A DNA stretch of 64,000 nucleotides from VRUE01 sp963805455 (GTDB lineage Bacteria; Actinomycetota; Thermoleophilia; Solirubrobacterales; 70-9): the NCBI GenBank assembly GCA_963805455.1, contig CAWDUJ010000009.1:233178-297177 (forward strand). Direction: 5' to 3'. The translations under genes were made by a program, and so were the position numbers. The notes beneath the pieces were generated by a model, which worked only from the letters and a program-made list of their open reading frames with translations, ran no database searches and had not been told where the DNA came from. This document shows positions 48,016 to 58,133 of this stretch, piece by piece. Positions within the stretch are counted from its first letter, which is position 1, and every line of letters begins with the position of its first letter.

Positions 48016-48747
48016 GTGCAGAGGCTGACTCCGGACCCCGGGCAGACGACCGTCGAGGAGCAGCTCGACACCTACCGGCCCTGGGAGCACCCGCACGAGG
48101 ACCGCCCTTTGGTGGCGGTGAACTTCGCCGCCACGGTCGACGGGCGGGCATCGATCGACGGCGTCTCGGGCCCGATCGGGTCGGCGACCGACACCGCGAT
48201 GCTGGTCGGGCTGCGGACAAGGTTCGACGCGGTGATGATCGGCGCCGGGACGATGAGGGCTGAGCGCTACGGCCCGGTCGTCTCCGATCCACGCAAACGC
48301 GAACGGCGCCAGGAGCTGGGCCTCACCACCAACCCGCTGATGATGATCGTCAGCGCCCGACTCGATCTGCCGTGGGACGCCGGCCTCTTCACCGAGGGAG
48401 CCGGGAGTGTCCTGATCTTCACCACGGCGGAGACCGAGCCGCCCGAGACCGAGACCGAGGTGGCGGTCGTTCGCCACGAAACCGCAATCGACCTCGGGGC
48501 CGCGTTGCTCCACCTGCGCCGGGAGTCGGGCATCCGCTCGGTCCTCTGCGAGGGCGGGCCCCGGCTCCACGCCCAGCTCGAGGCTGCGAGCCTGGTCGAT
48601 GACCTCTTCCTTACGATCGCGCCGAAGCTGACGGGTGGGGAGGCGCCGCGGATCATCGAGGGCGAGCTTCCCGGCGTCGCCCCACTGGGGCTGAGCTGGC
48701 TGCTGGAGGAGGACGGCGAGCTCTTCGCCCGTTACAGCCGGACCTGA
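48016..48747 (+). CDS. RibD C-terminal / dihydrofolate-reductase-like pyrimidine reductase
   Basis: 243 residues from GTG 48016. RibD_C fold: LVAVNFAATVDGRASIDGVS, FDAVMIGAGTMRAERYGPVV, MIVSARLDLPWDAGLFTEGA, SGIRSVLCEGGPRLHAQLEA and LFLTIAPKLTGGEAPRIIEG. NADPH-dependent reductases of this fold act in riboflavin synthesis, but stand-alone copies without the deaminase domain have diverse or unknown substrates. No other rib gene is nearby, so a role in riboflavin synthesis is unproven. Confidence 0.9.
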   Translation: MQRLTPDPGQTTVEEQLDTYRPWEHPHEDRPLVAVNFAATVDGRASIDGVSGPIGSATDTAMLVGLRTRFDAVMIGAGTMRAERYGPVVSDPRKRERRQELGLTTNPLMMIVSARLDLPWDAGLFTEGAGSVLIFTTAETEPPETETEVAVVRHETAIDLGAALLHLRRESGIRSVLCEGGPRLHAQLEAASLVDDLFLTIAPKLTGGEAPRIIEGELPGVAPLGLSWLLEEDGELFARYSRT

Positions 48748-48761
48748 AAGGATCACCGGCG

Positions 48762-50024
48762 ATGGACTTCAAGCCGAGCCCCCAGGTCGAGACGCTCCGC
48801 GAGCAGATCCTCGACTTCATGGACGCCGAGATCTACCCGCAGGAGCGGGAGATCATGGAGGGCCTCGACTCCGAGGTCGGCCCCGGGGTCCCCTACCCGA
48901 AGATCCTGGTCGAGATCCGGGAGCGGGCGAAGTCGGCGGGCCTATGGAACCTGTTCATGCCCGACGAGCGATACGGCCCCGGGCTCAGCAACTGGGAGTA
49001 CGGGCTGCTCTGCGAGGAGATGGGGCGCAGTCCCGCCGCGGCCCCGATGGCCTTCAACTGCTCGGCGCCGGACACCGGAAACATGGAGATCCTCGCCGAG
49101 CACGGCACCGAGGAGCAGCGCGAGCGCTGGCTCGACCCGCTTCTCGAGGGCCGGATCCGCTCCTGCTTCTCGATGACCGAGCCCGACGTCTCCGGCTCGG
49201 ACCCGACGCTGCTGCAGGCGCGCGCTGTCCGCGACGGCGACGAGTGGGTGATCGACGGCCATAAGTGGTTCACGTCGGGCGCCGTCGGCGCCGACCTGGC
49301 GATCGCGATGGTCGTCACCGACCCCGAGGCCCATCCCTACGCCCGCGCCTCGATGATCTGCGTCCCGACCGACAATCCCGGCTTCAACCTGGTCCGGCCG
49401 ATCTCGGTGATGGGCCACGCGGCCGGCCCCGGCCACTGCGAGATCCGCTACGAAGAGTGCCGTGTCCCGGTCGCCAACCTGCTCGGCGAAGAGGGCAAGG
49501 GATTTGCCGTTGCCCAGGACCGCCTCGGCCCCGGCCGGATCCACCACTGCATGCGCGCGATCGGGACCGCCGAGCGGGCGCTGGAGATGATGTGCCGCCG
49601 CGCCAACACGCGCGAGGCGTTCGGCGGGCCGCTTGGCGAGAAGCAGTTCGTCCAGGAGGCAATCGCCCAGTCGCGGATGGAGATCGACCAGGCCCGGCTT
49701 CTGACGCTCTACGCCGCCTGGAAGATGGACACAGACGGCAAGCGAGCCGCGCGCCAATCGATCTCGGCGATCAAGGTCGTCGCCGCCAACATCGTCATGG
49801 ACGTGCTCGACCGAGCGATCCAGATCCACGGCAGCCTCGGGATGACCGACGACACGCCGCTGGCGGCGCTCTGGCGTTTCAGCCGGATGCTCCGCCTCGC
49901 CGACGGGCCCGACGAGGTCCACAAGATGGTTCTCGCCCGCCGCGAGCTCAACCGCTGGGCCAAACGGGACGAGGCCGCGGCCGCGGGCGAACTCGAGCCG
50001 AAGCACGCGCCGCGTCCGATCTGA
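48762..50024 (+). CDS. Acyl-CoA dehydrogenase
   Basis: 420 residues from ATG 48762, with CTGAAAGGA before it. FAD and substrate motifs are IRSCFSMTEPDVSGSDPTLL and EWVIDGHKWFTSGAVGADLA, then RLGPGRIHHCMRAIGTAERA and the C-terminal AIQIHGSLGMTDDTPLAALW. The C-terminal 'HGSLG' loop and GPDEVHKMVLARREL are of the ACAD10/11-like group. It oxidises acyl-CoA to enoyl-CoA with electron-transfer flavoprotein. The convergent kinase-like gene next door is fused to this domain in animal ACAD10/11. Confidence 0.95.
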   Translation: MDFKPSPQVETLREQILDFMDAEIYPQEREIMEGLDSEVGPGVPYPKILVEIRERAKSAGLWNLFMPDERYGPGLSNWEYGLLCEEMGRSPAAAPMAFNCSAPDTGNMEILAEHGTEEQRERWLDPLLEGRIRSCFSMTEPDVSGSDPTLLQARAVRDGDEWVIDGHKWFTSGAVGADLAIAMVVTDPEAHPYARASMICVPTDNPGFNLVRPISVMGHAAGPGHCEIRYEECRVPVANLLGEEGKGFAVAQDRLGPGRIHHCMRAIGTAERALEMMCRRANTREAFGGPLGEKQFVQEAIAQSRMEIDQARLLTLYAAWKMDTDGKRAARQSISAIKVVAANIVMDVLDRAIQIHGSLGMTDDTPLAALWRFSRMLRLADGPDEVHKMVLARRELNRWAKRDEAAAAGELEPKHAPRPI

Positions 50025-50028
50025 GCCG

Positions 50029-51096
50029 TTAGCCGCGCCGCTCGGCGTCGTCGGCTGCGTTGGCGAGCTGCTCGACGACGACCGCGAAGTGGTGGATGCC
50101 CTCATCGGTCTTGCCGTACTGGCCGGCGGAATAGCGGGCGTAGACGCCCTCGAGGACGATCGCCAGCTTCCAGTAGCCGAGGGCGATGAAGAAGTCGAGG
50201 TCCGATAGGTCGCGGCCGGTGCGCTCGGCGTAGCGCCCGCGCAGCTCGTCGCGCCTCGGAAACCCGGGCTCGAGCGTCGCCGGCTCGACCAACGGCCGGA
50301 ACTCGTCGTCCGGGTCCGACCAGTAGACCATCAGCAGTCCGACGTCGGCGAGCGGGTCGCCGAGGGTGCAGAGCTCCCAGTCGACCACCGCGGCGACCTC
50401 GCCCTGCGGGCTCAGGATCATGTTGTCGAGGCGGTAGTCGCCATGGACGATCGTCGCCGGCCCCTGCTCGGGGATCCGGGCTGCGAGCCGCTCGTGGACC
50501 GAGTCGATCACCTCGAGCTCGCGCGTCTTCGACTTCTCCCACTGCCCCTGCCAGCGGTTGAGCTGGCGGGCGACGTAGTCCTCCTTGCGGCCGAGGTCGC
50601 CGAGGCCGACCGCGTCGGGATCGACCGAGTGGATCAGCGCCAGGGTGTCGACCACCCGCTCGCCGATCGCCTGGCGTTCGGGATCCTCGGGGAAGGCCTT
50701 GGCGTCGTCCTTGAAGCGGAGGATCGGCCCCTCGACGAACTCCATCACGTAGAACGGCGCTTCGTTGACGCTCTCGTCCTCGCAGAAGCCGGCGATCGGG
50801 GCGACGGGAACCTCGGTGGGGCCGAGCGCGGAGACGACCTTGTGCTCGCGCGACATGTCGTGGGCCGAGCCGAGCCGCTTCCCGAGCGGCGGCCTGCGCA
50901 GAGCCCAACGGCGGCCACCGGCGTCGGTGACGCCGTAGGTCAGGTTCGAGTGGCCGCCCGAGATCCGATCGAAGGAGAGCGGGAGCTCGACGCCCTCGAC
51001 GTTCTCCGCGAACCAGGCCTCGACGCCTGCCCGGTCGATTCCCTCGACGTCGGTCGTGACGGCGCCGGGGTCGGTGCCTGTAGCCTCGTCGCCCAT
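50029..51096 (-). CDS. Phosphotransferase, ACAD10/11 kinase-domain type
   Basis: 355 residues from ATG 51096. The aminoglycoside-phosphotransferase-like fold has FDRISGGHSNLTYGVTDAGG (P-loop), the catalytic loop IVHGDYRLDNMILSPQGEVA and the metal site VVDWELCTLGDPLADVGLLM. This form, with GGHSNLTY, is the one fused to acyl-CoA dehydrogenase in animal ACAD10/11, where it phosphorylates 4-hydroxyacyl-CoA. It lies convergent with an acyl-CoA dehydrogenase, 4 bp between stops. Probably the pair degrades hydroxy fatty acids. Confidence 0.9.
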   Translation of the reverse strand: MGDEATGTDPGAVTTDVEGIDRAGVEAWFAENVEGVELPLSFDRISGGHSNLTYGVTDAGGRRWALRRPPLGKRLGSAHDMSREHKVVSALGPTEVPVAPIAGFCEDESVNEAPFYVMEFVEGPILRFKDDAKAFPEDPERQAIGERVVDTLALIHSVDPDAVGLGDLGRKEDYVARQLNRWQGQWEKSKTRELEVIDSVHERLAARIPEQGPATIVHGDYRLDNMILSPQGEVAAVVDWELCTLGDPLADVGLLMVYWSDPDDEFRPLVEPATLEPGFPRRDELRGRYAERTGRDLSDLDFFIALGYWKLAIVLEGVYARYSAGQYGKTDEGIHHFAVVVEQLANAADDAERRG

Positions 51097-52367
51097 CGGC
51101 ACCGAAGCATATTCCCGACGACGCCCAGGACTCAGTCCGTCGCTGGCTAACCGGCTGACGATCGGCTTCGCGATCGCGTTTGCAGTCCTGACCGGCCTCG
51201 CCGTGATCGGGGTGGCGCGATTCATCCAGCAGCGGGAGGACTTCGAGAACGCCACCGCCCGCTCCTACCAGCTCGAGATCCAGGCGCGCGCCGAGCTGGC
51301 TCAGGGAGAAGACCCCGTCGCGGCCCGCCGGGAGATTCTCGCCCAGCACAACGACCGTCAGGTCCTGCGCGACGAAATCGACAACAAGACGCGCGACACG
51401 GCGCTGCTGGTCGGCGCCGGCCTGATCGCCGGCCTCACCGGCGCGGCGCTCCTCTTCAGCGGCCTGATCTCCTCGATGCGACGGCCGCTCGACGACCTGG
51501 TCGCCGCCTCGGAACGCCTGGCGGCCGGCGACCTCGAGGCCCGGGTACGGGTCGGCGGCCTCTCCGAGACCGCGGCGCTCGGGTGCCGCCTTCAACAACA
51601 TGGCCGAAGAGCTTCAGCGCCGCGAAGGCGAACGCGACCAGCTCGATCGGATGAAAGACGAGTTCGTGCTGACAACGTCGCACGAGCTGCGCAGCCCGCT
51701 CACCGCCGTCCAGGGATTCGCCGAGCTGCTGATGCTCGAGCGCGAAAAACTCTCCCCCAAGCAGGCCGAGACCGTCGAGGTGATCCTCGACAACAGCCGC
51801 CACCTGGTCCGGCTATTGAACGATCTCCTCGACCTCGCCCGCAGCAACGCCGGCCGGCTGACGATCAAACCGGTTCTGGTCGAGCCCTTCCAACTGGTCG
51901 AGGAAGCGGTGCGGACGATGCGCGGCCAGATCGAGGGCAAACACCAGACGCTGACCGAGCGGATCGAGAGCGACCTGCCTCCCGTCAACGCCGACGCCGA
52001 CCGGATCCGACAGGTCCTGGTCAACCTCCTGACCAACGCCAATGAGTACTGCCCCGAGGGTGCGGGTATCGAGGTCGAGGCGAGGAAGGTCGATAACGAG
52101 GTGGAGATCGCGGTGATCGACAACGGCCCAGGAATTCAGAGCGAGCAGATCGGTCACATCTTCGAGCGCTTCACCCGCGGCGAAGCGGGACTGACCCAGC
52201 GGGTGGGCGGCACCGGCCTCGGCCTCGCGATCTCGAAATCCCTGGTCGAGCTCCACGGCGGCTCGATCTGGGTCGAATCGGCGCCCGGCGCAGGCGCGAC
52301 CTTCCGCTTCCGGCTGCCCGCCACCAGGGCGCCCGAACGGGCCCATGTCGGCTGGGCGGAGGCCTGA
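51074..52367 (+). pseudogene. Membrane histidine kinase, frame disrupted by one base
   Basis: The 5' frame encodes a TM helix (LTIGFAIAFAVLTGLAVIGV), an extracellular helical region, a second TM (ALLVGAGLIAGLTGAALLFS) and a HAMP start (RRPLDDLVAASERLAAGDLE). It breaks at the GGG of 51581-51583. Removing one G continues into FNNMAEELQRREGERDQLDR and the kinase core: H-box TTSHELRSPLTAVQGFAELL, N-box NLLTNANEYCPEG, G1 DNGPGIQSEQIGHIFERF, G2 GGTGLGLAISKSLVEL. The start is uncertain (GTG 51074 or 51056, overlapping the divergent gene). Either a sequence error in a G-run or a recent inactivation. The next gene is its likely receiver. Confidence 0.75.
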
Positions 52368-52368
52368 G

Positions 52369-52728
52369 ATGGCGAGGGTGCTCGTCGCCGACGACTCGGA
52401 GACGATCCTGCTGCTGATGCGGACCAGGCTCGAGATGGAGGGCCACGAGGTGGCGACCGCTGCCAACGGCCAGCAGGTCATCGAAGCGATCAACAGCTCA
52501 CAGGGCTGGACCGAGGTGATGCTGCTCGACGCGATGATGCCGGAGAAATCCGGAATCGACGCCCTGCGCGAGCTGCGGGCCGCCGGGGTCAGCACCCCGG
52601 CGCTGATCGTCAGCGCCCACCAGGGTGAGATGGACGCCGCATCGCAGGAGGGGCTGGCGATCGACGGCTTCGTCACCAAGCCGATCGACTTCGAGGAACT
52701 GTTCGCGCGGATTGCCGAGTTGACCTAG
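52369..52728 (+). CDS. Single-domain response regulator (CheY-like)
   Basis: 119 residues from ATG 52369, one base after the kinase stop. Acidic pocket RVLVADDSETILLLM, phospho-Asp VMLLDAMMPEKSGIDALREL, Ser/Thr in ALIVSAHQGEMD and Lys in IDGFVTKPIDFEELFARI. There is no output domain, so it must signal by binding another protein. It is the partner of the upstream histidine kinase. Convergent with the DEAD-box gene. Confidence 0.94.
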   Translation: MARVLVADDSETILLLMRTRLEMEGHEVATAANGQQVIEAINSSQGWTEVMLLDAMMPEKSGIDALRELRAAGVSTPALIVSAHQGEMDAASQEGLAIDGFVTKPIDFEELFARIAELT

Positions 52729-52738
52729 GTCAGCTCGG

Positions 52739-54184
52739 TCAGGCCTTCGCCAGCTCGAGGCGCAGCTCTTTGCCTTTGAGCTTCGTCCCGTCGAGGAACT
52801 CGACCGCCCGCTCCGCCTGGTCGGGGGCGACCTCGACGAAGGAGAAGCGGTGCAGGACGCGCACCTCGTGAATCGCCTCCTCGGGCAGGACGGCGCCCTC
52901 GCGCAGGGCCCAGCGCAGGTCCTCCTCGGTGATCCCGCTGCGCTCGCCGTGGTTGACGAACAGCTTCACGCTCTTCTCGCCGGCCTTGCCGGCGGCACCA
53001 TCGCCGTTGCCCTCGCTGACCCGAGGGGTGCGGCGCTCGCGGCGGCGGGGCCGGGGCGCGTGCTCAAGCCGCTCCTCCGGAGTCTCCCACTCGCCGATCG
53101 AGGTCTTAACGTCACGCTCGATCCGGTCGATCTCGTCGCGCTCCTCGGGGGTGACGAGGGTGATCGCGCGGCCGGTGCGCCCGACCCGGCCGGTGCGGCC
53201 GATCCTGTGGACGTAGACCTCTGAGGAGGCCGGGACGTCGTAGTTGATGACGTGGGTGACGTGCTCGATGTCGAGGCCCCGGGCGGCGATGTCGGTCGCG
53301 ACCAGAAGCCGGACCCGGTGGTCCTTGAAGGCGATCATCACCCCGTCGCGCGATCCCTGGCTCATGTCGCCGTGGAGCGCTTTGACATCGAGCCCGCGGT
53401 CGCGCAACGTCTTGTCGAGGCGCGTGGCGCCGATTTTCGTCCGGCAGAAGATGATCGCCTGCTCCGGTTCCTCGATCTTCAGCAGCTCGACCAGGCGCTC
53501 CGACTTCTCCCGTTTCGGGACCTCGACGAAGGCCTGCTGGATCGCGTCGACGGTGAGTTTCTTCGGAGTGATCCGGATCGTCGTCGGGTCGTACATGTAG
53601 CCCTCGGCGAGGCGCTGGACCGGCGGCGGCATCGTCGCCGAGAAGAGCGCCGTCTGGCGCCCGCTCGGGCACATCCGCAGGATCTTCTCGACGTCCTCGA
53701 TGAAGCCGAGGTCAAGCATCTCGTCGGCCTCGTCGAGGACGACGTAGCGGGCCGCGGTCAGTACCAGCGACCGGCGCGACATCAGGTCCATCATCCGGCC
53801 GACGGTGGCGACGACGACCTGGGCGCCGGCGCGGAGCTGCGCCTGCTGGGAGCGGATCGGGGCGCCGCCGAAGACGGCGACGATCTCGACGTCGACGTGC
53901 TCGGCGTAGGAGCGAAGCGCCTGGGTCACCTGGATGCAGAGCTCGCGGGTCGGGGTAAGGACAATCGCCTGGACCTCGTCGCTGGCCGGGTCGATGTACT
54001 GGAGGAGCGGCAGGCCGAAGGCCGCGGTCTTGCCGGTCCCGGTCTGGGCCTGCCCGATCACGTCGTGGCCGGCGAGAAGCTCCGGGATCGCCTGCTCCTG
54101 GATCGGCGTCGGCTCCTCGAACCCGAGCTCGTCAAGTGCCTGTTGTATCTCTGGCGCGAGGCCGAGATCCGGGAACGCGGTCAC
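52739..54184 (-). CDS. DEAD-box RNA helicase with DbpA-type RNA-binding domain
   Basis: 481 residues from GTG 54184, in a GTGA overlap with the upstream oxidoreductase. Helicase motifs are Q (GFEEPTPIQEQAIP), I (GQAQTGTGKTAAFG), Ia (LTPTRELCIQ), DEAD (VVLDEADEMLDLG), III (LFSATMPP), V (ATDIAARGLDIEHV) and VI (VHRIGRTGRVGRTGRA). After a basic linker (HAPRPRRRERRTPRV) the last 80 residues form a DbpA/CsdA-like RRM (GITEEDLRWALREGAVLPEE, RFSFVEVAPDQAERAVEFLD). Likely role: ribosome assembly or cold-adapted RNA remodelling. Confidence 0.96.
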   Translation of the reverse strand: MTAFPDLGLAPEIQQALDELGFEEPTPIQEQAIPELLAGHDVIGQAQTGTGKTAAFGLPLLQYIDPASDEVQAIVLTPTRELCIQVTQALRSYAEHVDVEIVAVFGGAPIRSQQAQLRAGAQVVVATVGRMMDLMSRRSLVLTAARYVVLDEADEMLDLGFIEDVEKILRMCPSGRQTALFSATMPPPVQRLAEGYMYDPTTIRITPKKLTVDAIQQAFVEVPKREKSERLVELLKIEEPEQAIIFCRTKIGATRLDKTLRDRGLDVKALHGDMSQGSRDGVMIAFKDHRVRLLVATDIAARGLDIEHVTHVINYDVPASSEVYVHRIGRTGRVGRTGRAITLVTPEERDEIDRIERDVKTSIGEWETPEERLEHAPRPRRRERRTPRVSEGNGDGAAGKAGEKSVKLFVNHGERSGITEEDLRWALREGAVLPEEAIHEVRVLHRFSFVEVAPDQAERAVEFLDGTKLKGKELRLELAKA

Positions 54185-55131
54185 TTCTGGGGGTCCAACA
54201 GAAGCTTGCCGGTGGTCGACCGGGCGATCAGGCCTTCGTGGGCGCGCCCCGCCTCCGAGAGCGGGAAGACGCCGCCGACGGTCACGTCGAGGTCGCCGGA
54301 GGCGACCGCCCCGAGCAGCTCGCCGATCATCTCCATCGCCAGCTCGCGGCGGGCCGCGAGCAGGTGGATCAACCAGAAGCCGATCACCGCCTTCGAGCCG
54401 CGCAGCAGCCTCGCGGTCGAGACCTCCCGCTGTTCGCGGGAGGCGATCCCGAAGACGACCATCCGCCCCAGCGGGCCCAGGGCCGAGAGCTCTTCGTCGA
54501 AGGCGTTGCCCCCGCTCATGTGGAGGACGGCGTCGACCCGGCGGCCGTCGTTGGCGGCGAGGATCTCGTCTTTCAGGTTCTCCGAGCGAGAGTCGACGGT
54601 CGCGTCGGCCCCGAGCGCCTCGACCAAGGCCCGCTTCTCCTCGCTCGACGCCAGCCCGATGACCCGCGCTCCGGCGCTCTTCGCGATCTGCACCGAGAGC
54701 GACCCGGTGCCGCCGGCGGCGGCCTCGACCACCACGGTCTCGCCGGCCTCGACCCGGGCACAGACCCGCACCAGCGCCATCGCGGTCAGACCCTGAAGCA
54801 GGAGCGCGGCCGCCTGGTCGTCATCGACCTGGTCGGGGACCGGGACGAGGAGGGCCTCGGGGACCGCCACCTTCTGGGCGTAGCCGCCGCCGCCCAGCAG
54901 CGCGGCGACGCGGCGCCCGTCGGAGGTGCGGCCGCTGACCTCGCCGCCGGGGATCATCGGCAGGGATTGCTCGGCGAGATAGTCGTTGCGGGTCGCGTGG
55001 GTGTCGGCGAAGTTGACCCCGGCCCGGGCGATATCGACGAGGACCTCGCCGTCGCCGGCCACGGGATCGGGCACGTCGACATACTGGAGCACCTCCGGCC
55101 CGCCGAACTCCTCAATCTTGATCGCCTTCAT
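54181..55131 (-). CDS. NADPH:quinone-reductase-like MDR protein
   Basis: 316 residues. Medium-chain dehydrogenase/reductase without the catalytic or structural zinc cysteines: MKAIKIEEFGGPEVLQYVDV, RAGVNFADTHATRNDYLA, VVEAAAGGTGSLSVQIAKSA (the dinucleotide loop) and VDAVLHMSGGNAFDEELSAL. This is the quinone oxidoreductase branch, reducing quinones or enones with NADPH. It overlaps the helicase gene by four bases and probably shares its mRNA. Confidence 0.93.
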   Translation of the reverse strand: MKAIKIEEFGGPEVLQYVDVPDPVAGDGEVLVDIARAGVNFADTHATRNDYLAEQSLPMIPGGEVSGRTSDGRRVAALLGGGGYAQKVAVPEALLVPVPDQVDDDQAAALLLQGLTAMALVRVCARVEAGETVVVEAAAGGTGSLSVQIAKSAGARVIGLASSEEKRALVEALGADATVDSRSENLKDEILAANDGRRVDAVLHMSGGNAFDEELSALGPLGRMVVFGIASREQREVSTARLLRGSKAVIGFWLIHLLAARRELAMEMIGELLGAVASGDLDVTVGGVFPLSEAGRAHEGLIARSTTGKLLLDPQK

Positions 55132-55175
55132 CTCAGGGTGAGTCTCGCAGGGCAGCCGCTAGGCTGCCGTGCCGT

Positions 55176-55243
55176 ATGACCGCGGACCGACCAGGCGTGC
55201 ATATCTGGACCTTCGCGCCGCGAGAGAAGCGCGAGGTCATCTG

Positions 55244-55244
<1 letters not shown>
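55176..55244 (+). CDS. Leader micro-ORF before PfkB gene (FAPRAKRE family)
   Basis: 22 codons, beginning MTADRPGV and containing IWTFAPREKREVI; it ends in TGATG with the PfkB start at 55244. A -10 TAGGCT lies 10 bases before its ATG (55160-55165). The hairpin has one mismatch (CTTCGC, GCCGCGA, GAGAAG). The alternative frame from GTG 55169 would extend PfkB, but it gives no conserved sequence. Confidence 0.55.
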
Positions 55245-56173
<929 letters not shown>

Positions 56174-56224
56174 GGCGAACTGCGATACTGAGTTCTCTAT
56201 CAGTCCGGTCCTGAGGAGGGGTGA

Positions 56225-57625
56225 ATGGCCACCGAGCAGCAGATCAGCAGTCCAGCCGGCGAGGATGGCGTTGCCGCCGGGTCGGAGTCTCTGACCGTCA
56301 CCGACAACAGGACCGGGCGCTCCTACGAGCTCCCGGTCACCGACGGGACCGTGCGGGCGATGGACCTGCGCCAGATCAAGGTCGACGAGGCCGAATTCGG
56401 GATGATGGCCTACGACCCGGCCTTCACCAACACCGCCTCCTGCCGCTCGGCGATCACCTACATCGACGGCGAGGCCGGGATCCTCGAACACCGCGGCTAC
56501 TCGATCGAGCAGCTCTGCGAGCGCTCGACCTTCCTCGAGGTCGCCTACCTGCTGATCTTCGGCGAGCTTCCCACCCAGCCGCAGCTCGAGCGCTGGGTCT
56601 TCGACATCACCCACCACACCTACGTCCACGAGGACCTCAAGCAGCTCTTCCAGGGGTTCCGCTACGACGCCCACCCGATGGGGATGCTGCTGGCAGGGGT
56701 CGGGGCGCTCTCGACCTTCTACCCCGACGCCAAGCAGACCGACGACCCCGAAGAGCGCTACATGGCCGCGGTCAGGCTGATCGCGAAGATCCCGACCCTC
56801 GCCGCCTTCTCCTACCGGCACAACATGGGGTTCCCCTACGCCTACCCCGACAACGACCTCAACTACTCCGAGAACTTCCTCTCGATGATGTTCAAAAAAA
56901 CGGAAGCCCAGCACGTCCCCAAAAAGGCGCTCTCGAAAGCGCTCGACGTGCTCTTCATCCTCCACGCCGATCACGAACAGAACTGCTCGACCAACGCGGT
57001 CCGCGGGGTCGGCTCCTCCGACGTCGACCCCTACTCGGCGGTCGCGGCCGGTGTCGCGGCCCTCTACGGACCGCTCCATGGCGGCGCCAACGAGGCGGTC
57101 CTGCGGATGCTGCGGCGGATCGAGTCGCCGGACAACATCCCCGACTTCCTCGAGCGGGTGAAGGCGCGCGAGGAGAAACTGATGGGCTTCGGCCACCGCG
57201 TCTACAAGAACTACGACCCGCGGGCGCAGATCATCCAGCAGCACATGGACGAGGTCTTCGAGGCGACCGAGTACAACCCTCTGGTCGAGATCGCGCGCGA
57301 GCTCGAAAAACGCGCTCTCGACGACGAGTACTTCACCTCGCGCAAGCTCTACCCGAACGTCGACTTCTTCTCCGGGATCATCTACGAGGCGCTCGAGATC
57401 CCGACCAACATGTTCACGGTGATCTTCGCCATCCCCCGGACCGCGGGCTGGGTCGCGCAGTGGATGGAGATGAAAGACGACCCCGAGCAGAAAATCTCGC
57501 GTCCGCGCCAGATCTACACCGGCTACCGCGAGCGTGAGTACGTCGCGATCCCCGACCGCGAGGGGCCCGAAAAAATTATTGGGCCGCCGGCGAAACGGCC
57601 AAAACGGCCACGGCGCGGAGCTTAG
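56225..57625 (+). CDS. gltA: Citrate synthase
   Basis: 466 residues with a strong SD (GAGGAGGGG) before ATG 56225. Citrate synthase motifs are GILEHRGYSIEQLCERSTFL, DAHPMGMLLAGVGALSTFYP, FSYRHNMGFPYAYP, LHADHEQNCSTNAVRGVGSS (catalytic His), LYGPLHGGANEAVLRMLRRI, EKLMGFGHRVYKNYDPRAQI and the C-terminal FSGIIYEALEIPTNMFTVIF with PRTAGWVAQWMEMKDD. It condenses acetyl-CoA and oxaloacetate in the TCA cycle. GATACT (56184-56189) is a possible -10. The C-terminus ends in a basic tail (AKRPKRPRRGA). Confidence 0.97.
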   Translation: MATEQQISSPAGEDGVAAGSESLTVTDNRTGRSYELPVTDGTVRAMDLRQIKVDEAEFGMMAYDPAFTNTASCRSAITYIDGEAGILEHRGYSIEQLCERSTFLEVAYLLIFGELPTQPQLERWVFDITHHTYVHEDLKQLFQGFRYDAHPMGMLLAGVGALSTFYPDAKQTDDPEERYMAAVRLIAKIPTLAAFSYRHNMGFPYAYPDNDLNYSENFLSMMFKKTEAQHVPKKALSKALDVLFILHADHEQNCSTNAVRGVGSSDVDPYSAVAAGVAALYGPLHGGANEAVLRMLRRIESPDNIPDFLERVKAREEKLMGFGHRVYKNYDPRAQIIQQHMDEVFEATEYNPLVEIARELEKRALDDEYFTSRKLYPNVDFFSGIIYEALEIPTNMFTVIFAIPRTAGWVAQWMEMKDDPEQKISRPRQIYTGYREREYVAIPDREGPEKIIGPPAKRPKRPRRGA

Positions 57626-57769
57626 GCAGGCGAGAAGGGCGTCGAGGGGTGGCCTCCGCGGCGCTGGGTTTTTCGCCAGATTCGATCGGGTCGTCCGAGA
57701 GCCCGGAGGGGCCGAAAAACAGGACGCCGCTTGCGGCAGCCCACCCCCCGACCCCCTCCGCACGTCGAA

Positions 57770-57775
57770 TACGCT
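57770..57775 (+). promoter_or_regulatory. -10 TACGCT for small gene at 57783
   Basis: TACGCT ends 7 bases before GTG 57783. The preceding 144 bp (57626-57769) after citrate synthase hold no gene; they are GC-rich and contain a CCTCCG/CGGAGG arm pair near 57653-57708. Confidence 0.4.
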
Positions 57776-57782
57776 CCGCGGC

Positions 57783-58133
57783 GTGGCAGCTTGGAGGTTG
57801 ACGGTGCGGAATGGTTCGGATGTCGAGCATGCGAACTTCGACGATCTCGATGATGCGGTGGAGATGATGCGGAGGCGGGCGTTGGAGATTCGGGCCGAGG
57901 GCGCGGCACCGTCGGGCTCGCCGCTCGGCGACGTCGGCCCCGAGAAGCAGGTCCACGCCCGCCTGCAGCTCGCCGGCCGCGGGCTGCTGCGCAAGCCCGT
58001 CGCGGGGGTCGATCTGAAGGGAGACGGGACGTTCGTCCCCTACCGCGGCGCGATCGGGCGCGAGGAGCTCGACCCGACCGCCCACGAGACTCCCTTCGAC
58101 GCGGTCCGGGAGTCCCTCGAGGCGAGCGGATGA
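57783..58133 (+). CDS. Small conserved-looking protein, unknown
   Basis: 116 residues from GTG 57783. Two parts: an N-terminal VEHANFDDLDDAVEMMRRRA helix and EKQVHARLQLAGRGLLRKPV with a VDLKGDGTFVPYRGAIGREE segment. No membrane segment or catalytic motif. It ends in an ATGA overlap with the next gene, so they form an operon. I do not recognise a family. The first part resembles a short regulatory or adapter protein by composition only. Confidence 0.65.
   Translation: MAAWRLTVRNGSDVEHANFDDLDDAVEMMRRRALEIRAEGAAPSGSPLGDVGPEKQVHARLQLAGRGLLRKPVAGVDLKGDGTFVPYRGAIGREELDPTAHETPFDAVRESLEASG

Noticed and set aside
57626..57770. Candidate palindromic element after citrate synthase
   Set aside because: Only a 6-bp arm pair (CCTCCG/CGGAGG) and no GGCGCTTTGA word; too weak for the repeat family.
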